From NCBI GenBank assembly GCA_019233165.1, contig JAFAMS010000380.1, positions 1-5,109 of the forward strand: 5,109 bases of DNA, in the 5' to 3' direction. Every line of letters starts with the position of its first letter. Position 1 is the stretch's first letter. The position numbers and the translations under genes were made by a program. Source of the DNA: Vulcanimicrobiota bacterium. GTDB lineage: Bacteria; Vulcanimicrobiota; Vulcanimicrobiia; Vulcanimicrobiales; Vulcanimicrobiaceae. This document shows positions 4,939 through 5,109 of the stretch, piece after piece. Under the pieces are notes generated by a model. It saw only the letters and a list, made by a program, of their open reading frames with translations, did not search any database and had not been told where the DNA came from.

Positions 4939-5109
4939 CTTCCCCGATAATGTGGCCCGCGGTCATCTGCAAGACGTCGGGCGGCGTCTCGATCGGCAGA
5001 TGCGGAACATCGAGCGCGAAGAGCGTTATCACGTACGTGTGCTGCGAGCCTTTGGGTGGGCACGGTCCGTAGTACTGCGCCTTTCCGACGCTGGCTTTGG
5101 CGAGCCGGC
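4910..5109 (-). CDS. PEBP / YbhB-YbcL (Raf kinase inhibitor-like) protein, C-terminal part (cut by window edge)
   Basis: The last 65 complete codons of a phosphatidylethanolamine-binding-protein family member. The frame is open to the window edge, so the N-terminus lies outside. The signature is clear: YYGPCPPKGSQHTYVITLFA followed by LDVP, which is the conserved YxGPCPP-G-HxYxFxLyALD block lining the ligand-binding pocket. After it come the usual GHIIGEVTILARYRR C-terminal strand and stop. Bacterial members are small single-domain proteins whose cellular role is mostly unknown; some bind small anionic or lipid ligands. Whether this one is exported cannot be judged without the N-terminus. It converges on pxpC and its stop (4912-4910) lies inside the pxpC coding sequence, a 29-bp tail-to-tail overlap with no room for a separate terminator. 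Confidence 0.9.
   Translation of the reverse strand, partial: RLAKASVGKAQYYGPCPPKGSQHTYVITLFALDVPHLPIETPPDVLQMTAGHIIGEVTILARYRR

Overview
The window is a compact, GC-rich stretch of bacterial DNA with almost no intergenic space. It holds two gene blocks that diverge from a 68-bp gap (1930-1997), plus the tail of a convergent gene at the right edge. The GC richness, the preference for GCG/TCG/CGA-type codons, and the mixture of a B12-type acyl-CoA mutase with an intragenic palindromic repeat would suit a soil or metagenomic lineage such as Candidatus Eremiobacterota, an actinobacterium or a relative. No taxonomic marker gene is present, so this is only a guess.

Left block, minus strand, read from 1929 down to 1. 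It starts with a small protein of unknown function with one N-terminal membrane helix (DUF4760-like). An ATGA overlap leads into a zinc-independent NADPH-dependent CurA/prostaglandin-reductase-type oxidoreductase. After a 41-bp gap comes the N-terminal 127 residues of the large (catalytic) subunit of a coenzyme-B12-dependent acyl-CoA mutase, cut by the window edge. The mutase has Phe where methylmalonyl-CoA mutase has its substrate-contacting Tyr, which points towards isobutyryl-CoA-type specificity.

Right block, plus strand, 1998-4938. Five genes all overlap end to start: a DUF4258 protein, a DUF2283 protein, and then pxpA, pxpB and pxpC. The last three are the subunits of prokaryotic 5-oxoprolinase, which opens 5-oxo-L-proline to L-glutamate with ATP. 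The DUF4258/DUF2283 pair resembles a toxin-antitoxin-like pair of unknown role, and here it is translationally coupled to a metabolic operon. pxpC carries an in-frame palindromic repeat-like insertion and an extended C-terminus that overlaps the 3' end of a convergent PEBP/YbhB-like gene by 29 bp.

No RNA gene, CRISPR array, transposase or convincing terminator was seen. The best candidates for novelty are the DUF4258-DUF2283-pxpABC arrangement and the repeat inside pxpC.
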